The notes: generated by a model not told the origin, from the sequence alone. Shown: positions 52,408-62,700, counted from the stretch's first letter. The stretch is 64,000 nucleotides of DNA from Flavobacteriales bacterium (GCA_020635815.1 JACJZB010000004.1:1-64000), one strand, 5' to 3'. Made by a program: numbers and translations.

Positions 52408-53543
52408 TGGTTAAATTTTTCAAATATTAAGCAATAGTGAGTCCCTTTTTTTGTTAAATCTCGCGTTATCTCTCCATTTAATTGATCGGCTAAACTCAAA
52501 ATAAGCTGAAATCCTAAACTGTTAGATGTGTCAAATGTTTTTGTGTGCTCATAACCAACTCCATTATCACCAATTTTAAGTTCAAACTTTGAACCAACAG
52601 TTGGATTTATTTTAACATAGATTTCTCCTTCGTTATTGTCTGGAAAAGCATATTTTAAAGCATTTGTAACAACTTCGTTAATTAACAACCCTAACGGAAT
52701 AGCTGTGTTGATGTTAACAAATAAATTATCAACTTCAAGTTTTAATTTGATGGAATCAGTCTCTCCCTTAGAGTTAAGTATTAACTTGCTTAATAAATCG
52801 TTTAGATAGGTTTTATAGTTGATGCTCGATAAATCTTTAGAACCATAAAGCATCTCGTGCACCTTACACATCGATTCAATTCTCGATTTACTCTGAAAAA
52901 GTATTGCTTTTACACTTTCACTATCTACACTATTTGCTTGGAGGTTTAAAAGGCTGGTTATAATCTGAAGATTGTTTTTTACGCGATGATGAATCTCCTT
53001 AAGTAAAATTTCTTTTTCTTCAATGTTTTTTAAAATTATTTCTTCAGCTTTTTTCTTTTCGGTTAAATCCCTCCAAATAGTATTTATTAGCACTTTATCT
53101 TCAAATTCCACTTTTGATAACCGCACTTCTACAGGGAAATTTTCTCCATTTGCTTTAGTGTGAATCCATTCAAAACGATGACTCCCATTTTTTAAGGCAA
53201 TAGCCATCATTTCTTGTGCTTTTTCATAAGACATTCGTCCATCTGGTTGTTTTTCCGGAGACAATTCTGAGGGGTGAGTATTAAGTAAATCTTGCTTGGT
53301 CTTATAGCCCAACATCTTTACAACAGCTAAGTTGCAATCGACAAACGTATTATTTTCAATTACCAATATGGCATCATCTGACATTTCAAATAATGATTTA
53401 TATTTCGTTTCTTTTTCTGCTGCATTCTTATTTTCTAAAATCAGCTTTTGGTTTTCTAACTCTAGTTCTTTAATTTTTTCTAGGCATTCTTCAACACTTA
53501 AAAATTCTTCTTTTTTATTTCGATATGTTGGTTTTTTTGCCAT
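52404..53543 (-). CDS. PAS-domain sensor histidine kinase (HisKA_2 type)
   Basis: A 379-residue soluble kinase without membrane segments. A coiled coil (about 18-48) precedes one PAS domain (about 50-165: YKSLFEMSDDAILVIENNTFVDCN). A HisKA_2 dimerisation domain follows with the phosphoacceptor H185 in LLKEIHHRVKNNLQII, then a HATPase domain with the N-box NEVVTNALKYAF and IGDNGVGY. No receiver gene is next to it. It is co-transcribed with the 3-hydroxyanthranilate and ACMSD genes (1 nt after the ACMSD stop), an unusual neighbour for a kinase. Confidence 0.9.
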   Translation of the reverse strand: MAKKPTYRNKKEEFLSVEECLEKIKELELENQKLILENKNAAEKETKYKSLFEMSDDAILVIENNTFVDCNLAVVKMLGYKTKQDLLNTHPSELSPEKQPDGRMSYEKAQEMMAIALKNGSHRFEWIHTKANGENFPVEVRLSKVEFEDKVLINTIWRDLTEKKKAEEIILKNIEEKEILLKEIHHRVKNNLQIITSLLNLQANSVDSESVKAILFQSKSRIESMCKVHEMLYGSKDLSSINYKTYLNDLLSKLILNSKGETDSIKLKLEVDNLFVNINTAIPLGLLINEVVTNALKYAFPDNNEGEIYVKINPTVGSKFELKIGDNGVGYEHTKTFDTSNSLGFQLILSLADQLNGEITRDLTKKGTHYCLIFEKFNQ

Positions 53544-53544
53544 G

Positions 53545-54591
53545 TTACCCTAACCAGTTTAAAACATTATTCTTCCAAATTAACTTAGAATCGTTTTCTG
53601 TTAAAATATTTAGGTTAACGGCATCTTCAATCACTTTCCCCGGGTAACAATTGCCTACCGATTCCATTTCTCCCAAAGGATATGGATCATCTAATCCCGC
53701 AATAATTTGCGAAACCCCTACCCTATGTTTTAATAATTGAAGCGTATAAGGGTCGTGAACTAGCGTATCAAAAAATAAGTTTGGATGTCCTAAGGTTGTT
53801 TTTGGGTGTTCTGCTCCTTTAAATAAATCTGGTCGCCCCTCATAACCCTGAACTCTACGACCGTAATTGGCTTGGCCCAACATACAGCCATGGGCAAAAC
53901 AAACTCTAATATTCGGGTATTTGTTTGGAATATCTTTTAGAGTAAATAAATGTAGCGTATCTGCTGTTTGAGCCATCATCCAAACCAAGTGAAAACGCCA
54001 ATTTTCATCTTTTAATTTAATCATTTTAGGAGCATCGTAAGGATGTATTTCTATGGCTAAATTATATTTGTTTGCTAACTCATAAATAGGAAAGCACGAT
54101 TCATCCGCAACAGAAATCCACTCTTCTTTTTCATTTAGATAGTGAGTAGGCAAACACAACAATTTCATTCCTAATTTGGTAACACAACGTTCGATTTCAG
54201 CTAAAGCATCATCCATAAAGTTGGGTTGTACCACAAATCCACAAGTAAATTTTGTTGGGTTTTCATGTTGAACCGATGCGTTAAAATCGTTTTGCCAGCG
54301 TATAGCATCAAAAGCATCTTGCCTTAACCAGCCATTACAATAAACCTGTGAAAGATTTAACATTACCCCATGGTCTATCTTGTTTTTTTCCATCCACTCC
54401 AACTTCTCTTTTAGAAAAAAACTAGGGTCAGTAATTGGACGAGACCAATTTCCTTGACGCATAAATTTTTTATCATCATCAATCCAAAACAACTTTTTAT
54501 CCTTCATAAATTGAGGAACTTGTTTTGGCTCAGGCAAAATGTGCCCGTGCCCGTTTATTCTTTTAAAATTAGATGTTTGTAAATTGTGCAT
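53545..54591 (-). CDS. 2-amino-3-carboxymuconate-6-semialdehyde decarboxylase (ACMSD)-like amidohydrolase
   Basis: A 348-residue metal-dependent amidohydrolase-fold enzyme. H15 and H17 (NGHGHILPEP) are the first metal ligands. AIEIHPYDAPKM supplies the next His, VCFAHGCMLGQ another, and AGLDDPYPLGEME the metal-binding Asp. The sequence fits ACMSD, which decarboxylates the product of 3-hydroxyanthranilate dioxygenase and so steers tryptophan breakdown away from NAD synthesis. The dioxygenase gene is two genes upstream, which supports the assignment. Confidence 0.9.
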   Translation of the reverse strand: MHNLQTSNFKRINGHGHILPEPKQVPQFMKDKKLFWIDDDKKFMRQGNWSRPITDPSFFLKEKLEWMEKNKIDHGVMLNLSQVYCNGWLRQDAFDAIRWQNDFNASVQHENPTKFTCGFVVQPNFMDDALAEIERCVTKLGMKLLCLPTHYLNEKEEWISVADESCFPIYELANKYNLAIEIHPYDAPKMIKLKDENWRFHLVWMMAQTADTLHLFTLKDIPNKYPNIRVCFAHGCMLGQANYGRRVQGYEGRPDLFKGAEHPKTTLGHPNLFFDTLVHDPYTLQLLKHRVGVSQIIAGLDDPYPLGEMESVGNCYPGKVIEDAVNLNILTENDSKLIWKNNVLNWLG

Positions 54592-54600
54592 TGTGCAGTA

Positions 54601-54969
54601 TTATAGTTTTTTCTTATAATGATTAATAAACCCTGCCAATAGTTTTTTTACTATTACGACTTGTTTTAAAAGTTCATTAAGTTCTAATTCAGTAATAAAA
54701 TTTAAGTCAAAAGATAAATATAGTTGCGTTTCTAACTCATAAAGAGATCCTCTTGAAATGTAAAAAAACTTTAAGGTATCTTTTGTTGTGTTTCTTCCTA
54801 CTCCCTCCGCAATATTAGAAGGAATAGAAATAGCAGAACGTTTAATTTGGGAGGTAATCCCATATTGCTCATTTTGAGGAAAAGAATTTACCTGAAAATA
54901 AACATGTTTAACCAAAACCCTAGCTTCTTTCCACGTGTTTAATTCTGTATAACTGTTATTTTCTTTCAT
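54601..54969 (-). CDS. Four-helix-bundle protein (S23 / 23S rRNA intervening-sequence protein family)
   Basis: A 122-residue helical protein with the family pattern: LNTWKEARVLVKHVYFQVNSFPQNEQYGITSQIKRSAISIPSNIAEG near the start, then RNTTKDTLKFFYISRGSLYELETQL. Similar proteins are encoded in rRNA intervening sequences or scattered in Bacteroidota genomes, with unknown function. It lies between the two kynurenine-pathway genes on the same strand, so it seems to have been inserted into that operon. Confidence 0.9.
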   Translation of the reverse strand: MKENNSYTELNTWKEARVLVKHVYFQVNSFPQNEQYGITSQIKRSAISIPSNIAEGVGRNTTKDTLKFFYISRGSLYELETQLYLSFDLNFITELELNELLKQVVIVKKLLAGFINHYKKKL

Positions 54970-55007
54970 CTAAAATCCAAAAGACAATGCGCAAAGCACT
55001 AATATTG

Positions 55008-55541
55008 TTAATCTGTAAACTTTGGGTCGGTTTCCATTTCGTGCCCACAATTATTGCAAGTTCTTAGGTCTTTTGAATTGTAAAAACGTTTAAAAACAGG
55101 CAAAAAGTCTTTTTCTACGTTAGACAAGTCAAACTTTTCTTCATACAATTTGTGGTTACATTTTTCACAAAACCACATCAACCCATCTTTTAAGCCGGTT
55201 CCTTTTCTTTTTCTTTCTATAACTAATCCTACAGAGTTTTCTGACCTTGCGGGCGAGTGAGGGGTGTTTGCAGGCAACAAAAACATTTCACCTTCTTTAA
55301 TTGGAACTTGAACAGCTTTTCCATCTTGTTGAATGGTAACACAAATATCTCCTTTAACTTGGTAAAATAACTCTTCGGTTTCGTTGTAATGATAGTCTTT
55401 TCTAGCATTAGGACCTCCAACAACCATAACAATATAATCTCCTGATTCGGTGTATAGGTTTTTATTAGCAACTGGTGGTTTTAATTTATCTTTATTGTCC
55501 TCAATCCATTGATTGAAATTAAATGGTGGTGCTATTGTCAT
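55008..55541 (-). CDS. haaO: 3-hydroxyanthranilate 3,4-dioxygenase
   Basis: A 177-residue cupin dioxygenase. Metal ligands lie in DYHYNETEELFYQVKGD (His and Glu) and ANTPHSPARS (His). A C-terminal rubredoxin-like iron site has two Cys pairs (CEKCNHKLYEE and CNNCGHEM). It opens the ring of 3-hydroxyanthranilate to 2-amino-3-carboxymuconate semialdehyde. With ACMSD it forms the lower kynurenine pathway. It is the first gene of the minus-strand group that ends with the VOC gene. Confidence 0.93.
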   Translation of the reverse strand: MTIAPPFNFNQWIEDNKDKLKPPVANKNLYTESGDYIVMVVGGPNARKDYHYNETEELFYQVKGDICVTIQQDGKAVQVPIKEGEMFLLPANTPHSPARSENSVGLVIERKRKGTGLKDGLMWFCEKCNHKLYEEKFDLSNVEKDFLPVFKRFYNSKDLRTCNNCGHEMETDPKFTD

Positions 55542-55612
55542 AATTATATTTTTTAAAACACCTTAAAGTTAGTTAAGTTGCTTCATTTATAAAAGAAAAA
55601 GAATGTTAGCAT

Positions 55613-56638
55613 CTATAACTCTAACATAACCTTAATGTTAGTTTCTAAAATTTCACCCATATTTTTACATAAATTAAATTCTTTAGAGTGATGAAATTTT
55701 CCTAATTCTTTTTTCAAATTTTCAAGGTGATCATCAAAAGAAATTTTATCATTTTTAAGTACATCAATCAGGTAGTCTATTTGATATTTATCGTTTAAAT
55801 ATCTTTTTCTTAGCAATGATTTTTCTTCTTTTTTATACTGTTCAATTGTTTCCATTGGAATGGCATTTTGTATTAACTGAACATAAAAAGCATTTTCAAT
55901 ATAAAATTGAGGAAGATATATTCTACATCTTTTTTCAAAACATTGTTGGTCAAAATCTATTGCCCTAACTCGGTATTGAATTTGGTCAAAATCTTGCGTA
56001 ACAACAATTACATAGTTATAAGCTCTCATGTCGCCCAGTAACCTCACAAAACATTGTTCATTAAACTTAACAAATTCTTTTGATAATCTAACGGGGTTTA
56101 TGTTTCGTTGCCCTGCTTTTACTTCATTAATAAATTGATCGCCCGGTATTCCAATAATGTGTTCCTCTATTAAGGTATCTTTGTAATAAATATAGTTTAT
56201 CTTATTTGGGGAAAAATAATGTTCTAGCTCTAACCCATACACCCTTGAGGCGTCCGCTTTTTTAATATAATAATAATCGTAATTATCGTTTAGTTGATTT
56301 AATATTTTTATTCTAAACGGTTTAGAGTTTCCGTAGCCACAAAAATCAATGCCATCAACCGTAAGGTGGTCTAATTTTGTTCCATCAGAAATCAACAATC
56401 GATATATTTCAACAAGTCCTGCGTATAAATAATCCATATCGTTTGGATTATAGACACATCTATTCCAAAGAGTTGGTGTTCCGGACAAATCCTCAAGAGG
56501 TATTAAACTGGCATACCTTAGTAAGTCTTCGTACTGCAAAGGAATAGCAACACTCCTCGAGTACTTTACCAAATAATCGTTGAGTTCCTTTCCAATTTTA
56601 AAAAAGGGTTTTTTGTACTCTATGTTGTTTAGTTTCAT
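55613..56638 (-). CDS. Conserved protein of unknown function with protein-kinase-like motifs
   Basis: 341 residues with no signal peptide or membrane segment. I recognise no family. The order of motifs resembles a kinase fold. YYYIKKADASRV (123-134) could be the beta3 Lys strand, TLIEEHIIGIPGDQF (155-169) a hinge, and LLGDMRAYNYVIVV (200-213) a catalytic loop with D203-x4-N208. RVRAIDFDQQCF (223-234) could be a DFG-like metal loop. No Gly-rich loop is evident. The similarity could be chance. It lies 6 nt after the agmatinase-family stop, in the polyamine operon. Confidence 0.6.
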   Translation of the reverse strand: MKLNNIEYKKPFFKIGKELNDYLVKYSRSVAIPLQYEDLLRYASLIPLEDLSGTPTLWNRCVYNPNDMDYLYAGLVEIYRLLISDGTKLDHLTVDGIDFCGYGNSKPFRIKILNQLNDNYDYYYIKKADASRVYGLELEHYFSPNKINYIYYKDTLIEEHIIGIPGDQFINEVKAGQRNINPVRLSKEFVKFNEQCFVRLLGDMRAYNYVIVVTQDFDQIQYRVRAIDFDQQCFEKRCRIYLPQFYIENAFYVQLIQNAIPMETIEQYKKEEKSLLRKRYLNDKYQIDYLIDVLKNDKISFDDHLENLKKELGKFHHSKEFNLCKNMGEILETNIKVMLEL

Positions 56639-56644
56639 AATTAG

Positions 56645-57649
56645 CTATAAAGCTAAAAAATTACACAGCCTATACAAAACTCTTGCACCAACATTTGCAT
56701 CCCACTCATCATTTCCAACCTCATTTAAATCAAAACCTATTATTTTTTTACCCGAAACAACCAATTCTTTAATTAAAAAATTGATTTGTTCTACCTCAAA
56801 CCCTCCCGCAACGGGTGTTCCTGTGTTTGGACATAGTTTTGGGTCTAATCCATCTATATCGTAACTAATGTAAACCAAATCGGGTAACTCTTTTATAATT
56901 TCTTTACATTGTTGCTCCCAAGTTTTTCCGTTGTATTGGTCGTTTTTAATGTCCCAATCAAAAAAGGTTTTTATTCTGTTGTTTGAATTGTTGATGATGT
57001 CAATTTCTGCTGGACAAATATCTCTTATTCCAACTTGTACTAACTTAGAAACTTTGCTGCTTTTTAACGCATTAAACATAATTGAAGCATGAGAATAGGT
57101 AAATCCTTCATAAGCTTCTCTAAGATCAGCATGTGCGTCTATTTGAAGTATTCCAAAGCTTTCATATTTTTTAGATAAAGCATTTATTAACCCTAAAGGT
57201 GAATTGTGGTCTCCTCCCAATAAACAAACCAATTTATTTTGATTTAAAAACGTTAACGATGTTTCTTCAATCCTACTGTTTAGCTCTTCACAATGTAAAT
57301 TAATTTTCTGATAAAGGTTTTTGTCTTCTTCCGTAAATGGGATCTCGTTTTCTAGCTTGTCTATAAGTGTTGTTGCTAGCACTCCTATTTTTCTGTTATC
57401 TATTAACTCACTATCGTTTAGTGGTAACATGGCAATTTTTGTTTTCCACGCCTCTTTTTTGTAAGGACTATAAAAATCAAGTTGGGTTGACGCTTCTAAT
57501 ACTGCTTTAGGGCCTTCTGCTGTTCCTTTTGAATAAGAACAAGTAATGTCAGACTGAACAGGTATAATAATAATTTGGCTTTCCTCAACACTGTAAGGAA
57601 AGCCAAAAATATTGCCGTTGTTTATACCAACTTCGTTAGGATTAAACAT
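56645..57649 (-). CDS. Arginase/agmatinase/formiminoglutamase family hydrolase (agmatinase likely)
   Basis: A 334-residue ureohydrolase with the manganese-binding motifs GGDHN (145-149; His148), DAHAD (171-175) and SYDIDGLDP (262-270; Asp264 and Asp266). It would give urea plus putrescine from agmatine, or ornithine from arginine. Directly upstream is the SpeD-SpeE fusion, so agmatinase (putrescine supply) is the likelier role. No arginine decarboxylase is in the window. The spacing to speDE is 3 nt. Confidence 0.87.
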   Translation of the reverse strand: MFNPNEVGINNGNIFGFPYSVEESQIIIIPVQSDITCSYSKGTAEGPKAVLEASTQLDFYSPYKKEAWKTKIAMLPLNDSELIDNRKIGVLATTLIDKLENEIPFTEEDKNLYQKINLHCEELNSRIEETSLTFLNQNKLVCLLGGDHNSPLGLINALSKKYESFGILQIDAHADLREAYEGFTYSHASIMFNALKSSKVSKLVQVGIRDICPAEIDIINNSNNRIKTFFDWDIKNDQYNGKTWEQQCKEIIKELPDLVYISYDIDGLDPKLCPNTGTPVAGGFEVEQINFLIKELVVSGKKIIGFDLNEVGNDEWDANVGARVLYRLCNFLAL

Positions 57650-57652
57650 TGA

Positions 57653-58948
57653 TTATGCGTTTATAGCTGCTTCTTGTTTTAATAATTTTTTCACAAAATT
57701 AGGCATTGCAAAAGCTGCTTTATGTATTTGTTCGTTGTAGTAGTTTAGTTTGTTTTTGCTTACAAATGCAGCAATATTGCTTTCGTCTGCATTTATTGGG
57801 CTAATGTTTCCTTTTGATGCTATTTGGAAGCTCCACATACCTGTTGGGTAAGTTGGAATGTAAAACAACAAGGTGTTTACTTTTTCTTCTCCAAAAATAT
57901 TACTTAAACATTGGTTAAGTTCCACAAAAACTTTTCCGTTAAACATAGGGGATTCTCCTTGAGCTACCAACAATCCATTTTCTGTTAAAGCATTTTTACA
58001 GTTGGTATAAAACTCATCTGTAAACAATCCTTCTGCTGGTCCAACGGGGTCAGAACCATCAACCATTATTAGGTCGTACTCTCCTGCTTTTGCGTTTTTT
58101 ACAAACTCTATTCCGTCGCCCACTATTAAATTTAGTTTTGGGTTGTCAAATTCACAAGAAATTGATAGTAGGTGCTCTTTACAGGCTTCTATTACGGTTC
58201 CGTCAATTTCAACCATGGTTACTTTTTCAACACTCTCGTGTTTTAAAATTTCGCGAATAGTTCCACCGTCACCACCTCCTATTACCAATACATTTTTAGC
58301 GTTTCCGTAAGCAAGCATTGCTGGATGAGAAATCATTTCGTGGTAATGGTGCTCGTCTTTTTCAGTACACATTACCATGTTATCTATGGTTAACATTTTA
58401 CCATAAGCGTGTGTGTCTAAAACAGAAACTCTTTGAAAAGGAGACTCTTTTCTAAATAAAACTTCTCCGGTATATCTTAAAGAAAGGGCTTGATTGTCAT
58501 CTTTATCGGTAAACCAAACGTCTCTTGTGTATTTTCCTGGGTTAACACGGTCGGTTGTTTGACTTCTCATAGAGCTTAAATCAAAATCCATTCGTTCTAG
58601 TAGGTTTATAACTCCTCTTCTCATTTCTATAGCCGAATAGTTTTTAGCCTTAAACTGCTCTTGTAAATAATCGAAAGCTGCCCACGTGTTGGTGTCGCCA
58701 CAAGTAAAAATATCAACAGCAGCATATCCATATTCTGGCCAAGTGTGTATTGCCAAATGGCTTTCTTGTACTACCACCACGCCAGATACACCATAAGGTG
58801 AAAAATGATGAAATGTTGAGTTTATTACGGTCATTTCTGCCTTAACAGCAGCTTCTACCATGTCTCGTTCAATTGAAACAACATCATTCATAATTTCAGG
58901 TGAACATCCTGTAAATTCAACCAATATATGATTTCCTAGTGCACTCAT
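57653..58948 (-). CDS. Bifunctional S-adenosylmethionine decarboxylase - spermidine synthase (SpeD-SpeE fusion)
   Basis: A 431-residue fusion. Residues 1-115 are a small SpeD: self-cleavage between Glu62 and Ser63 (QESHLAIHTWPEYG) makes the pyruvoyl group, with His68 and Cys83 (FTCGD) as processing and catalytic residues. Residues about 140-405 are spermidine synthase: GGGDGG (224-229) binds decarboxylated SAM, E246 is in VEID, and the catalytic Asp is in MVDGSDPVGPAEGL (295-308). One chain thus makes decarboxylated SAM and transfers its aminopropyl group to putrescine. It leads the operon with the agmatinase and kinase-like genes. Confidence 0.94.
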   Translation of the reverse strand: MSALGNHILVEFTGCSPEIMNDVVSIERDMVEAAVKAEMTVINSTFHHFSPYGVSGVVVVQESHLAIHTWPEYGYAAVDIFTCGDTNTWAAFDYLQEQFKAKNYSAIEMRRGVINLLERMDFDLSSMRSQTTDRVNPGKYTRDVWFTDKDDNQALSLRYTGEVLFRKESPFQRVSVLDTHAYGKMLTIDNMVMCTEKDEHHYHEMISHPAMLAYGNAKNVLVIGGGDGGTIREILKHESVEKVTMVEIDGTVIEACKEHLLSISCEFDNPKLNLIVGDGIEFVKNAKAGEYDLIMVDGSDPVGPAEGLFTDEFYTNCKNALTENGLLVAQGESPMFNGKVFVELNQCLSNIFGEEKVNTLLFYIPTYPTGMWSFQIASKGNISPINADESNIAAFVSKNKLNYYNEQIHKAAFAMPNFVKKLLKQEAAINA

Positions 58949-58969
58949 AATCTATGTTTTATAAAATAA

Positions 58970-58995
58970 AAAAGTGGTCAAAATTAACCACTTTT
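58970..58995. terminator. Intrinsic terminator after the LytTR regulator gene
   Basis: AAAAGTGGT (58970-58978) pairs with ACCACTTTT (58987-58995) around an 8-nt loop. On minus it gives a U-run terminator 26 nt after the regulator stop and before speDE. Confidence 0.88.
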
Positions 58996-59021
58996 ATTAT
59001 TTCATGTTATTTTATAGAATT

Positions 59022-59777
59022 TTATATCAAATTTATTTTATTAAAAAGATCGTCTTTATATGATCCCCCTATTGGTATTAGCTTTTTACCCCCTTCAACA
59101 ACGATGTTTGGTTGCTCAATTGCTATAATTTTATCAAGCCTAACAATGTATGAGCGATGCACCCTTTGAAATTCACTTTTAGATAATTTCTTTTCAATAT
59201 CTTTCATTGTTGAGTGAATTGTAAATTTAGCATCTCCAATATTTATTACAACATAATCTTTTAATGCTTCAACATATAAAATGCTTGTTGTTTTTACTTT
59301 TACCAAACGTGAGTTTGATTTTACAAAAATAACTCCGTCGTCTCCCTCTTTATTTTCAACTAAAGAATAAAGAAAATCTCTTTCTTTGATAATTTCTGCT
59401 TCTTTACTGTGTTTGTAAAGGGCCATTTCTATTGAGGTATGAAGGTCTATTTCCTTAAATGGTTTAATGATATATCCATAAGGTTCTGTAACCTTTGCTT
59501 TGCTAAGTGTATTTTCATCGGCATAAGCTGTTAAATAGATTACAGGAACATTAAGTGTTTCTTTAATTTTTTCTGCCGTGTCTATTCCGCTCATGTCTCC
59601 TTTCAACATAATATCCATCAACACTAAGTCTGGTTTTGTTTCATTTGCCAACAAAATAGCTTTTTCTCCTGTTGCAGCAGCACCAACAATATTATAACCA
59701 AGCTTTTTTAAACTTTGTTGAATATCTTTTGACACTATGCTTTCGTCTTCTACTACTAATATGTTGTATTTCGACAT
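59022..59777 (-). CDS. LytTR-type response regulator
   Basis: A 251-residue regulator. The receiver domain (1-120) has the acidic pair Glu10-Asp11, phosphoacceptor Asp55 (LVLMDIMLKG), Thr83 and Lys105 (YIIKPFKE). A LytTR DNA-binding domain is at about 150-250 (DGVIFVKSNSRLVKVKTTSILYVEALKDYVVI, FQRVHRSYIVRLDKI). Its target is unknown. It starts 2 nt after the large PAS kinase stop and is the obvious partner of that kinase. Confidence 0.94.
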   Translation of the reverse strand: MSKYNILVVEDESIVSKDIQQSLKKLGYNIVGAAATGEKAILLANETKPDLVLMDIMLKGDMSGIDTAEKIKETLNVPVIYLTAYADENTLSKAKVTEPYGYIIKPFKEIDLHTSIEMALYKHSKEAEIIKERDFLYSLVENKEGDDGVIFVKSNSRLVKVKTTSILYVEALKDYVVINIGDAKFTIHSTMKDIEKKLSKSEFQRVHRSYIVRLDKIIAIEQPNIVVEGGKKLIPIGGSYKDDLFNKINLI

Positions 59778-59779
59778 TT

Positions 59780-62700
59780 TTATACTTGTTTAAATTTTAT
59801 TGTATATGTTGTTCCTTTTTTATTAATCATTTCAATAGTTCCATCAATTTGTTCAACTAGTGTTGTTACCAATTGAAGACCTAATGAGTTTGTTTCCCTA
59901 AAATTGATGTTTTTAGGAAATCCTACACCATCATCTGAAACAACAAGAACAACACCCTTTTTATCAATTGACAAATTTATCTTTATTTTTCCTTCTTTCC
60001 TTCCTTCAAACGCATATTTTAATGCGTTAGAGACTAATTCGTTTACAATTAAACCACAAGGTATAGATGTGTCTAGGTTTAGAGAAACATCATCAATGTT
60101 GTGGGTTAAGTCGATAAACTTATCCAAATAACTGTATGAATGTACTAAATTTTTAGATAAACTTACAATATATTCTGAAAAATTTATTTTAGAAAAGTCA
60201 TTTGTTTGATATAAACTCTCATGAATAATAGACATTGATTTTATTCTATCTTGGCTTTCTTTTAGTATAGAGAGTGTTTTTTTATCGTCAATGTATGATG
60301 ATTGTAGGTTTAATATACTTGATATTACTTGTAAATTATTTTTAACTCGATGGTGAACCTCTTTTAGTAGTACTTCTTTTTCTTTTAATGAGTCTTTAAG
60401 CTGTTCTTCTGCTATTTTTTTCTCTGTAATATCATGAGCTATTCCTGAAACAGAAACAACTTCATTTTCTTCATTAAAAATAGGGTTTAAAAATACTTCT
60501 CTTATTATTCTAATTCCTTTAGTGTTTATTCTTTCTGTAATAAACTCTACTTTTTTTCCTAAAAAAGCTTCTTTGTATTTGTCGTCCCAAAAGGGTTGAA
60601 GGCTTTTTTTATCTACCCTGTTGTATTTTTTACTTTTTAATTTAGGCCTTTTGCCGTATAGGTCGTAAACAGCGTCAGAGTAATTTTGATTAAATGTTGT
60701 TAATCCTTTTTCTCTATCAAAAGTCCAGAATAAATGAGAGCTATTTTCAATAACACTTTTTAGTTTTGAGCTTTGTTCAAACAACATTTGTTCATCATAT
60801 TTCTTTTGAACAGCTAATGCAAGGGCTCCTGAAATAAAATCTAATATTTCAACAGCATCTTCATCATACTCATTTTCATTTTCATACGATTGAACAGAAA
60901 GAACTCCTATTACTTTGTTTTTTGTTTTTAATGGAACTCCTATGAAAACTTTACATTTTGGTCCTAAAATTTCATATTTACCTAGTTCTATTATACTATC
61001 TAATTCTTTTCTTTTTAATATTTTAATCTTATTTTCTTTTAAAAAATATTCATTAATACCTTTTTTTCGTGTTCTGTCTGGACGGTAAATTCTACCTCCC
61101 CTAGCTACATCATAATAATATGGAAAAGAAATAGACTCTTCATCTACTGCATAAGATATTACAAAAACATTTGTATTTAATACCTTACCTAATTCTTTTC
61201 TTATTGATTCATAAAGTTCTTCTGCATTGGTTTTTTCTGCAATAATTTTAGAAATATTATTATAAACTGTTTGTCTTTTTTTTGCTTTGTTTTCTTCTGT
61301 AATATTTCTTAGTATCGCTCTTGTAGAAACGGGTTTTCCTTTTGTATCAAATTTGCAACTAATATCTCCTTCTACCGTAATTTTTAATCCTTTTTTTGTT
61401 TTTAAGTCAAATATTTTTCTGGTTGATTTTACTCTTTTATTGTGTATAATATCATTGAAAAAACCAACACATTCTTCAACGCTACTTTCGTGAATGAAAT
61501 TAAAAATATTTTTATTGTTTACTTCATTTTGAGTATATCCTAATGTTTTTAACCATGCTTTATTCACATAGGCTATATTTCCTTTTCCATCAACACTTTG
61601 AATTAAATCTGTAGCGTTTTCAAAAATATCTCTGTATTTTTCTTCACTTTCTATTAGTTGCTGTTCTGCAAGTTTGATGTCTGTAATATCTCTTGAAACA
61701 CCCATTGCTCCTTTGGGTTTTCCTTCTTCATTATACAAAACGGATGCCGACAGGAAAGAGGTAAAACTTTCTCCTTTCTTATTTACATTTGTAATTTCTC
61801 CTGTATAATATCCTTTTTCATTTAATTCTTTTTCTACTTTTTTAAGATGTTCTGATTTTTTATAAAGTATTTCTGCTGATTGCCCTAAAATTTCTTCTTT
61901 TGTATATCCAAAAGCTAGTTCAGCTGCTTTATTAAATTCTCTTATTTTTTTATTTTCATCTGTTGCACAAATTATATCTAACGAACTGGAAATAATGTTG
62001 TTTGTATAATTTTGATTGATTAAAAGCTCCTTTTCTATTCTTTTTCTTTCTTCTATTTCTTTTTGTAATATTTTGTTTGATTCTTCTGCTATTTGTGTTT
62101 TAAGTCTTTCTTTCGATAATTGTTTTTTATCAGATACATCTTGAAAAACTATTTGTATTGCTGTTTTTCCTTCAAAATCAAACAACATTGATTTTGTTTC
62201 TAAATCTAAAATTTCTCCTGTTAATGGTTTTTTTACTTTTACATCTTTGAAAATAACTTCTTTTCCTTCTAAAACTTTTTTCCTTCTTTTTAAAGCTTCT
62301 TCGTGGTATTCTTTAAGTAAATAATCAAAAATATTTGTTTTTTTCCCTAATTGATTTGTGTTTTCTAATCCAAAAATTTCATAAGCTTTTGGGTTTGCAT
62401 AAATTATATCTCCATTAATATGGATTAGAGTTCCATAAGGAGAGTTTTCGATTAAATTTTTATAATTTTTTTCACTTTGTTGTAATTGTTTTTCTTTTAA
62501 TACCTGCTCAGTTATACCTATTAAAGTACCTTCTACCCTATTATTTTTAATAGAAACATTGGTTGATATCCATATTTCTTCGCCTTTTTTATTTTTATGC
62601 TTTATTTTATAATTATTTAAATGCTTTTTACTTTTAAGTTCCTTAATGTAATCTAATCTGTCTTGTTTAGTAAAATATAATATTTCTGCATTTTTGTTTA

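Noticed and set aside
55229..55471. Alternative minus-strand ORF of 80 codons inside haaO
   Set aside because: It lies wholly within haaO in another frame; haaO has full family motifs and the ORF has none.
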